This document shows positions 29,150 through 38,079 of a stretch of DNA of 64,000 bases, piece by piece (positions within the stretch are counted from its first letter, which is position 1; each line of letters begins with the position of its first letter). Below the pieces are notes generated by a model, which saw only the letters and a list, made by a program, of their open reading frames with translations, made no database searches and was not told the origin of the DNA. This stretch comes from Bacteroidetes bacterium GWE2_42_24 (GTDB taxonomy: Bacteria > Bacteroidota > Bacteroidia > Bacteroidales > TTA-H9), in NCBI GenBank assembly GCA_001768515.1, contig MEOA01000002.1, positions 53,875 through 117,874 on the forward strand. Reading direction: 5' to 3'. Made by a program: the position numbers and the translations under genes.

Positions 29150-29950
29150 TTATAAGTTCAACTTTGTCTGAATGGCCTGAATCTCGCGTTTCAGGTTCTT
29201 CACAGTTTCCATCAGCGTTTCAGTTTCAGGGCGGGGTTCAGGGAGTTCGGGGCTGATAAAATTCACAAATTTCCATACTTCCCTGATGTCGTTTACATGA
29301 ATACTGTAAGCCTTATACAACGGGTTGAGGGAATGAAGCACGAGCATTCCATCGGGTTCAATTCTGTTTTCGGCCACCTTAAACACCACCCCATCGTCGA
29401 TTGTCAGAATGATGTAGGCATGCCGGTTACGGATGGATGTCCAGTCCTGAACAAATTCCCCCGTCACATAGGCTCCGTCAGGGATAGGAAGCATAGAGTC
29501 GCCACTGATCTGGAAAGAACGGTACTTCCGTTCGCGCGACAGGAAAGGGAGGTGAAAGGCAGGCAACACACTGATATACTCGGGATCGGCGAAGCCGGTA
29601 CGGTAGCCGGCTTTAGCCTTTTCGAATACCAGTTCAATATTTTCCTGATTATCGGTATTGACTGATGTGGTAAGGATGCGCAACTGACTTCCCCTGATAA
29701 ACACATCAAGTCCGCGTTCGAGTTGCGAGAGCTGGCTCTCGGAGAGAAGCGACAAGTCGGTCTTGATCAACGTATCGATGGCTACCTGATAATATTGCGA
29801 AAACATCACCAATGCTTCGATACCCGGCTGTGCAACTCCGTTCTCATAACCACTCACCGTAGAGCGTTTCATGTCGAGGGCAACGGCTACATCGTCCTGT
29901 GTCCGGTGGCGGCGTTTACGCAGCAGTTTAATGTTGTTGGCAAAATACAT
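29150..29950 (-). CDS. LexA-like self-cleaving repressor (XRE HTH + S24)
   Basis: A 266-residue repressor. Residues 1-65 form an XRE-type helix-turn-helix (LLRKRRHRTQDDVAVALDMKRSTVSGYENG). A linker contains the Ala114-Gly115 bond (EKAKAGYRTGF), the expected self-cleavage site. The C-terminal S24 peptidase has Ser152 (ISGDSMLP) and Lys191 (GVVFKVAENR), the LexA/UmuD Ser-Lys dyad. It is divergent from dinB with two shared operators between them, so it probably represses itself and dinB and is inactivated by RecA-stimulated cleavage. Start ATG at 29950 begins the HTH; a TTG 17 codons upstream is unlikely. Confidence 0.88.
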   Translation of the reverse strand: MYFANNIKLLRKRRHRTQDDVAVALDMKRSTVSGYENGVAQPGIEALVMFSQYYQVAIDTLIKTDLSLLSESQLSQLERGLDVFIRGSQLRILTTSVNTDNQENIELVFEKAKAGYRTGFADPEYISVLPAFHLPFLSRERKYRSFQISGDSMLPIPDGAYVTGEFVQDWTSIRNRHAYIILTIDDGVVFKVAENRIEPDGMLVLHSLNPLYKAYSIHVNDIREVWKFVNFISPELPEPRPETETLMETVKNLKREIQAIQTKLNL

Positions 29951-30005
29951 AACGACTGTTTTTTGTGTGACGAAAAAAATCTTATCTGGCAGAATTTGCA
30001 TGGCG

Positions 30006-30013
30006 CAAAGATA
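30006..30013 (-). promoter_or_regulatory. -7 element of the LexA-like repressor
   Basis: Reads TATCTTTG on the minus strand (TAnnTTTG), 56 bp before the ATG. Operator O1 begins 2 bp upstream of it and lies between -7 and -33, so binding there would block transcription. Confidence 0.6.
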
Positions 30014-30015
30014 AT

Positions 30016-30030
30016 GATTAAATTGTAATC
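30016..30030. promoter_or_regulatory. Operator O1, GATTA-N5-TAATC
   Basis: A 15-bp dyad with arms GATTA and TAATC around AATTG, sharing core and spacing with O2. Centre 30023, 23 bp from the O2 centre (about two helical turns). Inferred repressor site. Confidence 0.6.
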
Positions 30031-30034
30031 ACGG

Positions 30035-30057
30035 CTTTGATTAAAAATTAATCAAAG
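30035..30057. promoter_or_regulatory. Operator O2, 23-bp perfect palindrome
   Basis: Arms CTTTGATTA and TAATCAAAG around AAAAT; a perfect dyad containing the same GATTA-N5-TAATC core as O1. Its TTTG (30036-30039) is spaced 19 bp from TACACATTG at 30059, a poor -7 match for dinB, so the site may overlap the dinB promoter. Confidence 0.7.
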
Positions 30058-30105
30058 ATACACATTGTTTTAATATATTATCAACACAACTGGTATTTTT
30101 TCATA

Positions 30106-31269
30106 ATGAGTGCACATGATACCGATAATGAGCGTCGTACCATTGCTCATCTTGACCTTGATTCTTTTTTCGTGTCGGTAGAACGACTACTCAACAATCG
30201 TTTACGCGACCGGCCGGTAATCATCGGCGGACTTTCCGATCGTGGGGTTGTGTCGGCATGCAGCTATGAGGCACGCAGCTTCGGCGTTCACTCAGCCATG
30301 CCTGCCCGTATGGCCCGTCAGTTGTGTCCCGACGCCATCTTCATGCGTGGCGACATGGAGCTCTACAGTCGTTATTCGCGCATGGTAACCGACATCATTG
30401 CCGATCGTGCACCAGTTTTCGAGAAAGCCTCCATTGACGAACACTACCTCGACATCACCGGCATGGATCGCTTCTTTGGATCGCAAAAATGGACTCATGA
30501 GTTGCGCAACACTATCATCCGCGAAACAGGACTTCCTATCTCATGCGGGCTCTCTATCAACAAGACCGTGTCGAAGATCGCCACCGGGGTTGCTAAGCCC
30601 AACGGTGAACAACAGGTAGAAAAGTCGATTGTAAGGCCCTTTATGGCCCCTCTTTCAATCCGTAAGATTCCCATGCTGGGACCCAAAAGTTACACCCTGT
30701 TGCGTTCGATGGGTGTAGCCACCATTGGCGTGCTCAGCCAGTTACCGCCCGACATGATGCAACGATTGATGGGGCAAAACGGCCTGATGCTCTGGAAACG
30801 GGCCAATGGAATCGACCATACACCGATAATATCGTATTCGGAACAAAAGTCGATGAGTAACGAAACAACCTTTGATACCGACACCACCGATGTGGTGATG
30901 ATGCGCCGCACCCTCAGCCGGATGATCGAAAAACTCGGTTATCAGCTTCGTCGCGATGGCCGGATGACAGGCTGCGTGACGATAAAAATACGCTATGCCA
31001 ACTTCGATACCCACACACTTCAAAAACAAATTCCTTATGCCGGCCTCGACCACGACCTGATAGCTGTGGCATACGACCTTTTCACAAGACTTTACACCCG
31101 GCGCATTCTGGTACGATTAATAGGATTAAGGTTCAGCAACATGGTAGGTGGTGCCCACCAATTGCACCTGTTCGACGACGCCCCCGAGATGATCAGCCTT
31201 TACCAGTCACTCGACACCATTCGTCAGCGATTCGGACAGGGTGCCGTACGCAGGGGTGTGGTGGTATGA
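30106..31269 (+). CDS. dinB: DNA polymerase IV (Y-family)
   Basis: A 387-residue translesion polymerase. It has the catalytic motifs IAHLDLDSFFVSVER (first Asp) and KASIDEHYLDI (Asp-Glu pair), a CSYEARSFGVHSAMP fingers segment, helix-hairpin-helix thumb residues (LGPKSYTLLRSMG) and the little-finger domain. The C terminus is short (VRRGVVV), without a recognisable beta-clamp motif at the very end. Divergent from the LexA-like repressor, which probably controls it. Confidence 0.93.
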   Translation: MSAHDTDNERRTIAHLDLDSFFVSVERLLNNRLRDRPVIIGGLSDRGVVSACSYEARSFGVHSAMPARMARQLCPDAIFMRGDMELYSRYSRMVTDIIADRAPVFEKASIDEHYLDITGMDRFFGSQKWTHELRNTIIRETGLPISCGLSINKTVSKIATGVAKPNGEQQVEKSIVRPFMAPLSIRKIPMLGPKSYTLLRSMGVATIGVLSQLPPDMMQRLMGQNGLMLWKRANGIDHTPIISYSEQKSMSNETTFDTDTTDVVMMRRTLSRMIEKLGYQLRRDGRMTGCVTIKIRYANFDTHTLQKQIPYAGLDHDLIAVAYDLFTRLYTRRILVRLIGLRFSNMVGGAHQLHLFDDAPEMISLYQSLDTIRQRFGQGAVRRGVVV

Positions 31270-31537
31270 GGATTAACTCTATGGCATTGGCATTGGCACC
31301 CGATGGCTATGAGTGATTTATTAACAGGTAATCATTTTAGCAAGCTTTCTTGAACCTAAAGTCGGGTTTAAAATTATAAAGTCAGGGTATTGGGGGGGGC
31401 TATGCCTTCATTGATTAGAATTTGAGGCAGGTTTTGATAGTTATATTGAAGATTCAGCTCACCCGGGGCGTATTAGCAAAATACCACAATTGTGTCGCCC
31501 CCGACTCTTAAATCCCAATCAATATCAAAAAATATCG
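31270..31537. other. Intergenic after dinB, nothing recognised
   Basis: No ORF or RNA gene that I can support. A G run (GGGGGGG near 31391) is the only notable feature. Confidence 0.35.
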
Positions 31538-31568
31538 AAAAAGCCGGATGCAATGCATTCCGGCTTTT
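31538..31568 (+). terminator. Hairpin with T run (terminator-like)
   Basis: Arms AAGCCGGA and TCCGGCTT around a TGCAATGCAT loop that is itself palindromic, flanked by A-run and TTTTG. It is 270 bp past dinB and may terminate it or belong to the adjacent repeat. Confidence 0.55.
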
Positions 31569-31596
31569 GTAAGGCTGATAAAATGTGTCATTTTTT

Positions 31597-31661
31597 AAGA
31601 TGGACCGTAGATCAACCGTAGATGAAGCGTAGATCAACCGTAAATTAAGCGTACGGTTAAG
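31597..31661. repeat. Six-copy 11-bp tandem repeat (GTAGATCAACC)
   Basis: Units start at about 31597, then 31607, 31618, 31629, 31640 and 31651: variants of GTAGATCAACC, GTAGATGAAGC, GTAAATTAAGC and GTACGGTTAAG. Five units are exactly 11 bp; the first is a partial match. The region 31662-32146 holds no gene I can support. Confidence 0.75.
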
Positions 31662-32146
31662 GTTGATCTCTGCTTGATTTTCGGCTGAAATGCGGTATAA
31701 ATTCTTTTCATACTCCATCATGTTATGCCAATATCATACCATCCCCGTATAAAATTCGGGGATGGATGAAAAAAAAATTCGAATCGAGAAAGTGTTGCTT
31801 ATCTGCCAATATAAGCCCCTGTTTGCATACCTGGGCAGTCAAATTAAACAGCGCAATTGTCGCTTTGGAAGTATTTTCGCCCGCGGGCAAAAGAAATCAG
31901 ATACCTACAGCGCTTGTTAGTCGGCTGAACATATTTATATCCATGCTATATTTTAAGTGCATCTGTTTATCTTAAAACCTAAACAATAATTAGTTAAGTT
32001 TATATAAGACACAAAGATGATTTCATCAACAACCATAATCGACCCTGAAAACTTGAAAAAGTTTTGTGTTTTTGATACTTTCAAATGTAAAATTGCTATT
32101 TTTGATACTCAAATGGTATAATATAATATCACCAAATCAAAATATT

Positions 32147-33160
32147 ATGAGATTATCTTTTCTAGTCTTACTGATGTTTTCATATTTGTTTACGGTACAA
32201 AGTCAGACTTCGGCACTGAGGGAACCCATCCAAAAGCTTAGCAGTGACCTGGAAGCCCATTATCAGGGGCGTCAGGGTATAAAAATTGCCCTCTTAGAAT
32301 TCCGAACAACTGACGACCGGTTACTTCCTTTTAATGCTTTTATCAGAGACGAAATGGTATTGAATTACCAGGTGTCTGAAAAGTTTAAATTAATCGATCC
32401 GTTCATGACAGCAAAAGTTGCTGCTCAAAATAACTGGAGCATGAAAACGGTAAGCAGTTTCCCTTACTACGAAAAACTAGGTCAACAGTTCATGGAAAAG
32501 ACAGGCTATGTTCCCGATGCGTGGATTTACGGACAGATTCAGGACAATGAGGAGAGCATTACCCTTACCGCCTACTACGTTCCAACAGGCACTACAGATG
32601 CCAAGCTGGTCAGCACGGTATCATTTCCATCTGATGAACAGAGCGACAGGCTTCTCGGAAAACCTATCAAAATAAGGACGAAACCATCACCCCCTCCCGA
32701 TACGCTGGTGATTGAGCATAGAGTCGTTATTGAAGAAACGGTGATTGAACCAGTCACACAACCTGCACCGGAGCAGCTCCCTGTAGAAAATCCACAAACG
32801 GCACTACCTTCAGTTGATTATGAGCAGTTTCATTTTGAACTGACCGAAGTAAGCTTTATTGGAGAAAAGCTACACATCAGATTCTCAGTCATCAACAAAA
32901 GCGATCTCGAGAAAAAACTTTACATCACGAGCTATAATAGCAGAATCATCGACAATGAAGGAGGGGAGACTCTCAAGCCGGAAGTGAGTCTGGGGTCGAC
33001 GCAGAGTTCATATTCTGTCAATAAAAACATGGTTCCGGGCGTTGCAATAAAGGGCGAAGTGGTCTTTGAAAAGTTTCCCGATCACCTAACAATAAAATTG
33101 CTTGAACTGGGGGTTCAGGATGAAAAAATATCATTCAGAGACCTTCCTGTCAACAGATAA
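32147..33160 (+). CDS. Secreted FlgO/CsgG-like protein
   Basis: A 337-residue exported protein (signal peptide to about residue 20, FTVQSQT). Residues 25-160 resemble the FlgO/TolB-N type fold seen with CsgG-like outer membrane proteins (IKIALLEFRTTDD, then FIRDEMVLNYQVSEKFKLID, then DAWIYGQIQDNEESITLTAYYV). A Pro-rich linker (about 190-230) leads to a beta-rich C-terminal domain. No flagellar genes are seen. Start at the ATG 32147 because it begins the signal peptide. Relatives of the FlgO-type domain recur in the 48.9 kb gene of this window. Confidence 0.65.
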   Translation: MRLSFLVLLMFSYLFTVQSQTSALREPIQKLSSDLEAHYQGRQGIKIALLEFRTTDDRLLPFNAFIRDEMVLNYQVSEKFKLIDPFMTAKVAAQNNWSMKTVSSFPYYEKLGQQFMEKTGYVPDAWIYGQIQDNEESITLTAYYVPTGTTDAKLVSTVSFPSDEQSDRLLGKPIKIRTKPSPPPDTLVIEHRVVIEETVIEPVTQPAPEQLPVENPQTALPSVDYEQFHFELTEVSFIGEKLHIRFSVINKSDLEKKLYITSYNSRIIDNEGGETLKPEVSLGSTQSSYSVNKNMVPGVAIKGEVVFEKFPDHLTIKLLELGVQDEKISFRDLPVNR

Positions 33161-33168
33161 TGTATGAT

Positions 33169-34020
33169 TCAACAATCAAAGCAGGGATCTCCGGAAGAGG
33201 AGTTCCCTGTTTTTTTTATCAAAAAGACTGCCTGAAAGCTTATATCATCACCCTTCAATGAAAGGGGTTGAGAACTAAAGATGCCATACACTGCCGAACC
33301 ACTGCCACTCATGGCGGCAAACAAAGCACCCATCGAAATCAGTTGTTCTTTTATCCGACCGATTGCAGAACAAGTTTTAAAAATATGGTTTTCAAAGTCA
33401 TTACACAATTGCCCCTGCCATTTACTAATAGGTTGTTGCACGATGCCGACAAGTGAAGAACGCCCCTCCAAAGGACAGGCACCCCGGTAAGCTTCGGCTG
33501 TAGAGACACCGGTACCGGGCTTTGCAATCAGCAACCAGTAGCCATTCAGGTTGATATCCACAGGAGCTAAGACCTCACCGCGCCCTGTTGCAAGCGCAGG
33601 AACCGAATCGATAAAGAAAGGGCAATCGGAGCCAAGTGTGGCTGCCAGTGCTTTTAGCTCCTGATTGGAAGCACCAAGATTAAACAATTGATTAATCGCC
33701 TTCAGGGTATAGGCAGCATCGGCACTCCCGCCGCCCAGCCCTGCCCCCGCAGGAATGTTTTTTTGCAGGTGAATAGCTACCGGTGATAAATCATAATGTT
33801 GCTGCATCAACCGATATGCTTTTACACACAGGTTATCATCCCAACTTCCGTCGATCTGGATACCGGAAGAAGTGAATATAAACCTTTCGCTTTTCTCTAT
33901 GGTTAACACATCACAGAGCTGAACGGGATAGAGGATACTTTCAATGTTATGAAAGCCATCGGGGCGACGATTCAATATATGAAGTCCCAGATTGATTTTG
34001 CAGGGAACCTTAATTTGCAT
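33169..34020 (-). CDS. ispE: 4-diphosphocytidyl-2-C-methyl-D-erythritol kinase
   Basis: A 283-residue GHMP kinase of the non-mevalonate isoprenoid pathway, phosphorylating CDP-ME at the 2-hydroxyl. It has the N-terminal KINLGLHILNRRPDGFH motif with Lys and the Asp substrate region, the ATP loop IPAGAGLGGGSADAA, GSDCPFF and the C-terminal AMSGSGSAVYG. ATG at 34020 fits the -7 element at 34048-34055; a longer frame to 34104 would begin upstream of the promoter. Convergent with the FlgO-like gene. Confidence 0.95.
   Translation of the reverse strand: MQIKVPCKINLGLHILNRRPDGFHNIESILYPVQLCDVLTIEKSERFIFTSSGIQIDGSWDDNLCVKAYRLMQQHYDLSPVAIHLQKNIPAGAGLGGGSADAAYTLKAINQLFNLGASNQELKALAATLGSDCPFFIDSVPALATGRGEVLAPVDINLNGYWLLIAKPGTGVSTAEAYRGACPLEGRSSLVGIVQQPISKWQGQLCNDFENHIFKTCSAIGRIKEQLISMGALFAAMSGSGSAVYGIFSSQPLSLKGDDISFQAVFLIKKTGNSSSGDPCFDC
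33182..33217 (+). terminator. Terminator of the FlgO-like gene, inside ispE
   Basis: Stem CAGGGATCTCC with GGAGTTCCCTG (one mismatch), 6-nt loop, then eight T. It lies within the 3' end of the convergent ispE coding sequence. Confidence 0.75.
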
Positions 34021-34047
34021 GAGTCGGCAGCTAAAGAATGAAATAGA

Positions 34048-34055
34048 CAAAGGTA
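34048..34055 (-). promoter_or_regulatory. -7 element of ispE
   Basis: Reads TACCTTTG on the minus strand, 28 bp before the ispE ATG, in the divergent region shared with the GH3 gene. The -33 is weak. Confidence 0.5.
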
Positions 34056-34066
34056 TAAAAACGGAG

Positions 34067-34097
34067 TTGAATCGAAGGAAAGAAAATCCTACCTTTG
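34067..34097 (+). promoter_or_regulatory. Promoter of the GH3-family gene
   Basis: TTGA (34067-34070), 19 bp, TACCTTTG (34090-34097), 21 bp before the ATG; a good match to the Bacteroidota consensus. Confidence 0.65.
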
Positions 34098-34117
34098 GCA
34101 TCAACTAAACGCTGACC

Positions 34118-35638
34118 ATGCCAATTTTCAGTAGTATGATTTCGTGGTTGATGAAGAAGCGGGTTCATCAGATAGAGTTGTTTATGAAATACCCGCACGA
34201 TGTTCAGACTGAATGGCTGCGCCGATTAATCACGGCTGCCCGCGACACTGAATGGGGGCGACAATATGGTTACAAATCGATCAACAACTGGAACGATTTC
34301 CGCAACCGCGTTCCGGTTAACGATTACGAGGCACTGAAGCCCTGGATAGACAGGCTTCGCAACGGTGAGCAGAACCTCCTATGGAATACCGAGATCAAAT
34401 GGTTTGCCAAGTCATCGGGAACCACTTCCGACAAGAGCAAATTTATTCCGGTGAGCTATGAATCACTTGAAGAGTGTCACTTTAAAGGGGGAAAAGATTT
34501 GCTTTCCATTTATTGTAACAATCATCCGGATACACATATTTTCGACGGACGCAGTCTGGCAATGGGCGGAAGTCATACGATCAGGGAAGTCAACAACGAG
34601 TCGTATTATGATGGTGACCTGTCAGCCATCCTGATGCAGAATCTTCCTTTCTGGGCCGAATTTTTGCGTACGCCGCAGCTTTCGGTGGCATTGATGAACG
34701 AATGGGAGAGTAAGATAGAGATGATGGCTAAGGTCACTTCTCAGGAGGATGTCACCAATATCTCAGGTGTACCCAGCTGGACGTTGTTGTTGATTAAGAA
34801 GGTTCTTGAAATCACAGGGAAATCCGACCTGAGTGAAGTATGGCCTAATCTCGAATTGTTCTTTCACGGGGGGGTAAACTTTGCTCCATACCGTGATCAG
34901 TTTCATAGCCTTATATCTTCGCCAAATATGAACTACGTGGAAACCTACAATGCTTCAGAAGGTTTCTTTGGCATTCAGGATCAACCAAAATCTGAATCGA
35001 TGCTACTGATGCTTGATTACGGGATTTACTATGAATTTATGCCGCTTGAAGAGTTGGGAAGCGACAACCCGAAGGTACTTTCGCTCGATCAGGTTGAAAC
35101 AGGTCGTAACTATGCTCTGATCATCAGCACTAACGCCGGTCTCTGGCGCTATATGATAGGTGATACCGTGATGTTTACTGAACTTTTTCCATACCGTATC
35201 CGCATTACCGGCCGCACAAAAAACTTCATCAATGCCTTTGGCGAGGAGCTCATCATCGATAATGCCGAAAACGCCCTGACCATTGCCTGTAGGAAATGCC
35301 ATGCCCTTATCAGCGAATATACAGCCGCTCCGATCTATTCAAGTGACCACCTGGCTGGTGCCCATGAATGGGCCATTGAATTTGAGACGCCACCTCAAAA
35401 CCTCGAATACTTTACCGAAACATTTGACAATGCGCTGAAATCGCTGAACTCCGATTATGAAGCCAAACGATACCATAGCATGATTCTGCGGGAGCCCATT
35501 ATTCACAGTGTACGCACCGGAACCTTTTATACATGGCTTAAACAACGCGGGAAGCTGGGAGGTCAGCATAAAGTGCCCCGTTTATCAAACGATAGGAAAT
35601 ACATTGATGATGTACTCCATATTGCGAAGACAGACTGA
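34118..35638 (+). CDS. GH3 family acyl-adenylate/amide synthetase-like protein
   Basis: A 506-residue protein of the GH3 family (named from plant auxin-conjugating enzymes), an ANL-superfamily ligase that adenylates a carboxylic acid and can join it to an amine. Motifs: ATP-binding WFAKSSGTTSDKSKFIP (residues about 90-106), FFHGGVNFAPY, YNASEGFFGIQ, then GLWRYMIGDT and RIRITGRTKNFINAFGEE. Full length. Bacterial members are common in Bacteroidota but their substrate is unknown to me. It is followed 50 bp on by a deoxynucleoside kinase. Confidence 0.88.
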   Translation: MPIFSSMISWLMKKRVHQIELFMKYPHDVQTEWLRRLITAARDTEWGRQYGYKSINNWNDFRNRVPVNDYEALKPWIDRLRNGEQNLLWNTEIKWFAKSSGTTSDKSKFIPVSYESLEECHFKGGKDLLSIYCNNHPDTHIFDGRSLAMGGSHTIREVNNESYYDGDLSAILMQNLPFWAEFLRTPQLSVALMNEWESKIEMMAKVTSQEDVTNISGVPSWTLLLIKKVLEITGKSDLSEVWPNLELFFHGGVNFAPYRDQFHSLISSPNMNYVETYNASEGFFGIQDQPKSESMLLMLDYGIYYEFMPLEELGSDNPKVLSLDQVETGRNYALIISTNAGLWRYMIGDTVMFTELFPYRIRITGRTKNFINAFGEELIIDNAENALTIACRKCHALISEYTAAPIYSSDHLAGAHEWAIEFETPPQNLEYFTETFDNALKSLNSDYEAKRYHSMILREPIIHSVRTGTFYTWLKQRGKLGGQHKVPRLSNDRKYIDDVLHIAKTD

Positions 35639-35687
35639 TAAAACCAACCAATAAACCAATCTTACACACATAACAAGTCATACGATT

Positions 35688-36302
35688 ATGCACATAGCCA
35701 TTGCCGGAAACATCGGGTCGGGAAAGACGACACTCACTGGACTACTATCAAAGCACTTTGCCTGGGAACCTCACTATGAAGATGTAGATACTAATCCATA
35801 CCTGCATAGTTTTTATGAAGACATGCAACGCTGGTCATTTAATCTTCAGATCTACTTCCTTAATTCACGTTTTCGCCAGGTGATTGACATCCGGCGTAGT
35901 GGAAAAACGGTGATTCAGGATCGTACCATTTATGAAGATGCCTTTATCTTTGCGCCCAACCTGCATGACATGAACCTGATGAGTACACGTGACTTCGAGA
36001 ATTACCGCTCGTTGTTTGACTTGATGTCCTCCTTTATCCAGCCACCCGATCTGCTGGTTTACCTTCGCGGTACAGTTCCCTCGTTAGTAAGGAACATTCA
36101 GAAACGCGGAAGGGCATACGAAGAAGCCATCCGTATTGACTATCTGAAACGACTCAACGAGCGCTATGAAGCATGGATATCGACTTACAACACAGGAAAA
36201 TTATTGGTAATTGATATCGACAACATTGATTTCGCCAACAAACCCGAAGACCTGGGCACAGTTATCGACAGGATCAACGCCAACATTCACGGGCTGTTTT
36301 AG
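35688..36302 (+). CDS. Deoxynucleoside kinase
   Basis: A 204-residue dNK of the dCK/dGK type that phosphorylates deoxynucleosides with ATP for dNTP salvage. P-loop GNIGSGKTTL at residues 7-16, EDVDTNPYLHSFYEDMQRWSF substrate segment, QDRTIYED (the DRS-type motif, with Thr for Ser) and the lid RGRAYEEAI. No signal or extra domain. Same strand as the GH3 gene with a 49-bp gap, so possibly co-transcribed. Confidence 0.9.
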   Translation: MHIAIAGNIGSGKTTLTGLLSKHFAWEPHYEDVDTNPYLHSFYEDMQRWSFNLQIYFLNSRFRQVIDIRRSGKTVIQDRTIYEDAFIFAPNLHDMNLMSTRDFENYRSLFDLMSSFIQPPDLLVYLRGTVPSLVRNIQKRGRAYEEAIRIDYLKRLNERYEAWISTYNTGKLLVIDIDNIDFANKPEDLGTVIDRINANIHGLF

Positions 36303-36429
36303 GAATCAGGGAGTAATATTTCAGAGTTGAATTCCGGCATCAAACTCTGAACAAATAAATAATTCGACTTTAAATGAATGGCATTGGACATTAGCACCAG
36401 TTTTTCTGGCAGCTCAATGCTCAGGCAGC

Positions 36430-38079
36430 TCAACGCTTTCCTTTCAGGGTCAATTTAATGACATACCACAAATTGAAGATAGCTGCTACCGTAAAGGAGG
36501 TATGTGCCAAAACTCTGTTCTCACCCCAGGTCACCATGATTGTGGAAACCACCAGCATCCCGCTGAGGAGGATAACCAACGCGATACGTTGACTGAATTG
36601 CCTGACAGCCTTCCGTGCAGGCTCAGAGTCATTCAGATCAATTATGTGTTGAATCTTCCCCTGTTTTATTTTGTAGAGAATCTCATTGACATTGGATGGG
36701 AAATCGCGTACGAGCGTCACATAATCGGTTAATGTTTCATAAATACCTGATGCCAGTTTTCGTGGATCGTATTTCTGCATAACCAGTTTTTTTGCATAAG
36801 GGAGAATTACAGGACCAAGCGCCAAATCGGGTTGAAGATCCATTGCAAACTTCTGAAGAGTAGCAAGTGCCTTAGCCAGTAAAAAGATTGAACTAGGGAC
36901 GCGGAGTTCATATTTCACAATTATATTAAGGCAATCCTGAATTACTTTACTGAAGTCGAGTTTTTCGAAGGGGATGTATGAATTGCTCCGCATCAACTGT
37001 TCAATTTCAAACTGCATATCCTCCTCATGGTCAAAAAACTTCACATCGCACAAATGCAGCAGTGCGTTGCTGATGGTTTTCGAATCGGATCGGGCAAAGC
37101 CCATAGCAAAATCTGCCAGAAAGTTCATGTGCCGCGGACGTAACACCCCGGCCATTCCAAAATCGATGAAGGCAATCACATTACCAGGCATGATGAATAT
37201 ATTCCCGGGATGCGGGTCAGCATGGAAAAAACCATATTCAAGAATCATCTTCAGGATAACATCAGCACCATTCATCGCAATGGTTTTCAAGTTATACCCC
37301 TTCTCTCTGAGTTCATTTATATGATCAGGTGAAATACCGTCAATAAACTCCATTACAAGCAGCCGTCGGGTGGTGAAGTCATTGAAGACCTTTGGTATAT
37401 GCACCCTTGGATCATCCTTAAACATGGCAGCGAATCGCTGGATATTGGAGGACTCGGTATAGTAATTTAACTCCTTCAGTATATTGGCGCCAAATTCATC
37501 TATCAGCCCTACAATATCTATGGCCGCCATCTCAGGATAAGTAATCGCTGCGCGGCGTGCCAGGTAACGCATCAGATAGAGGTCAAGCTTAATCTTGTTC
37601 TCAATATGCGGACGCTGAATTTTCAGAACAACCTCCTCGCCAGTCTTCAATCTGGCACGGTAAGCCTGCCCGATGGAAGCGCTGGCCAGGCACTGGTCAT
37701 CTATCCAGGCAAAGACCTCTTCGATCGGTTGCCCAAGTTCCTTCCCGATGAGTTCATGCGCGAAGGAATCACTCATGGGTATGGCTTTCGATTGAAGTTT
37801 TTTGAGTTCAAGCCTGAAGCGCTCTGATATCATATCAGGCCTGTCCGCCAGAATTTGGCCAAACTTTATATATGTAGGGCCAAGTTCTTCGATCGTTACA
37901 CGAAGTCGTTCCTGTGTGGTGTGTACCTGTAGCCGCGGAGCCTTTCTCTTCCCAAAAATGGCATTTAAAAATCTACTTCTGCTTCGATATTCACGGAGAG
38001 CATGTTTTATAATAACTCCGACAATCTGAAATGCCCGCATAATCTGCATCCATGCAATGATAAGGGATCGTATTCTCAT
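36430..38079 (-). CDS. ABC1/UbiB/AarF-family atypical kinase
   Basis: A 549-residue UbiB-type protein. The N-terminal KxGQ-like motif (TYIKFGQILADRPD), Ala-rich loop region (SIGQAYRARLKTGEEVVLKIQRP with the Lys), the catalytic FFHADPHPGN and DFG-type AFIDFGMAGVL are all intact. Two membrane helices close the protein (about residues 495-545). UbiB proteins support quinone biosynthesis as ATPases; in quinone-using anaerobes the role may relate to menaquinone or lipid handling. The start overlaps the 3' end of the small upstream gene by 4 bp. Confidence 0.88.
   Translation of the reverse strand: MRIRSLIIAWMQIMRAFQIVGVIIKHALREYRSRSRFLNAIFGKRKAPRLQVHTTQERLRVTIEELGPTYIKFGQILADRPDMISERFRLELKKLQSKAIPMSDSFAHELIGKELGQPIEEVFAWIDDQCLASASIGQAYRARLKTGEEVVLKIQRPHIENKIKLDLYLMRYLARRAAITYPEMAAIDIVGLIDEFGANILKELNYYTESSNIQRFAAMFKDDPRVHIPKVFNDFTTRRLLVMEFIDGISPDHINELREKGYNLKTIAMNGADVILKMILEYGFFHADPHPGNIFIMPGNVIAFIDFGMAGVLRPRHMNFLADFAMGFARSDSKTISNALLHLCDVKFFDHEEDMQFEIEQLMRSNSYIPFEKLDFSKVIQDCLNIIVKYELRVPSSIFLLAKALATLQKFAMDLQPDLALGPVILPYAKKLVMQKYDPRKLASGIYETLTDYVTLVRDFPSNVNEILYKIKQGKIQHIIDLNDSEPARKAVRQFSQRIALVILLSGMLVVSTIMVTWGENRVLAHTSFTVAAIFNLWYVIKLTLKGKR

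Noticed and set aside
31473..31721. An 82-codon minus-strand ORF over the tandem repeat
   Set aside because: Its sequence is largely the 11-bp repeat and the hairpin read in one frame; a coding origin is not supported.
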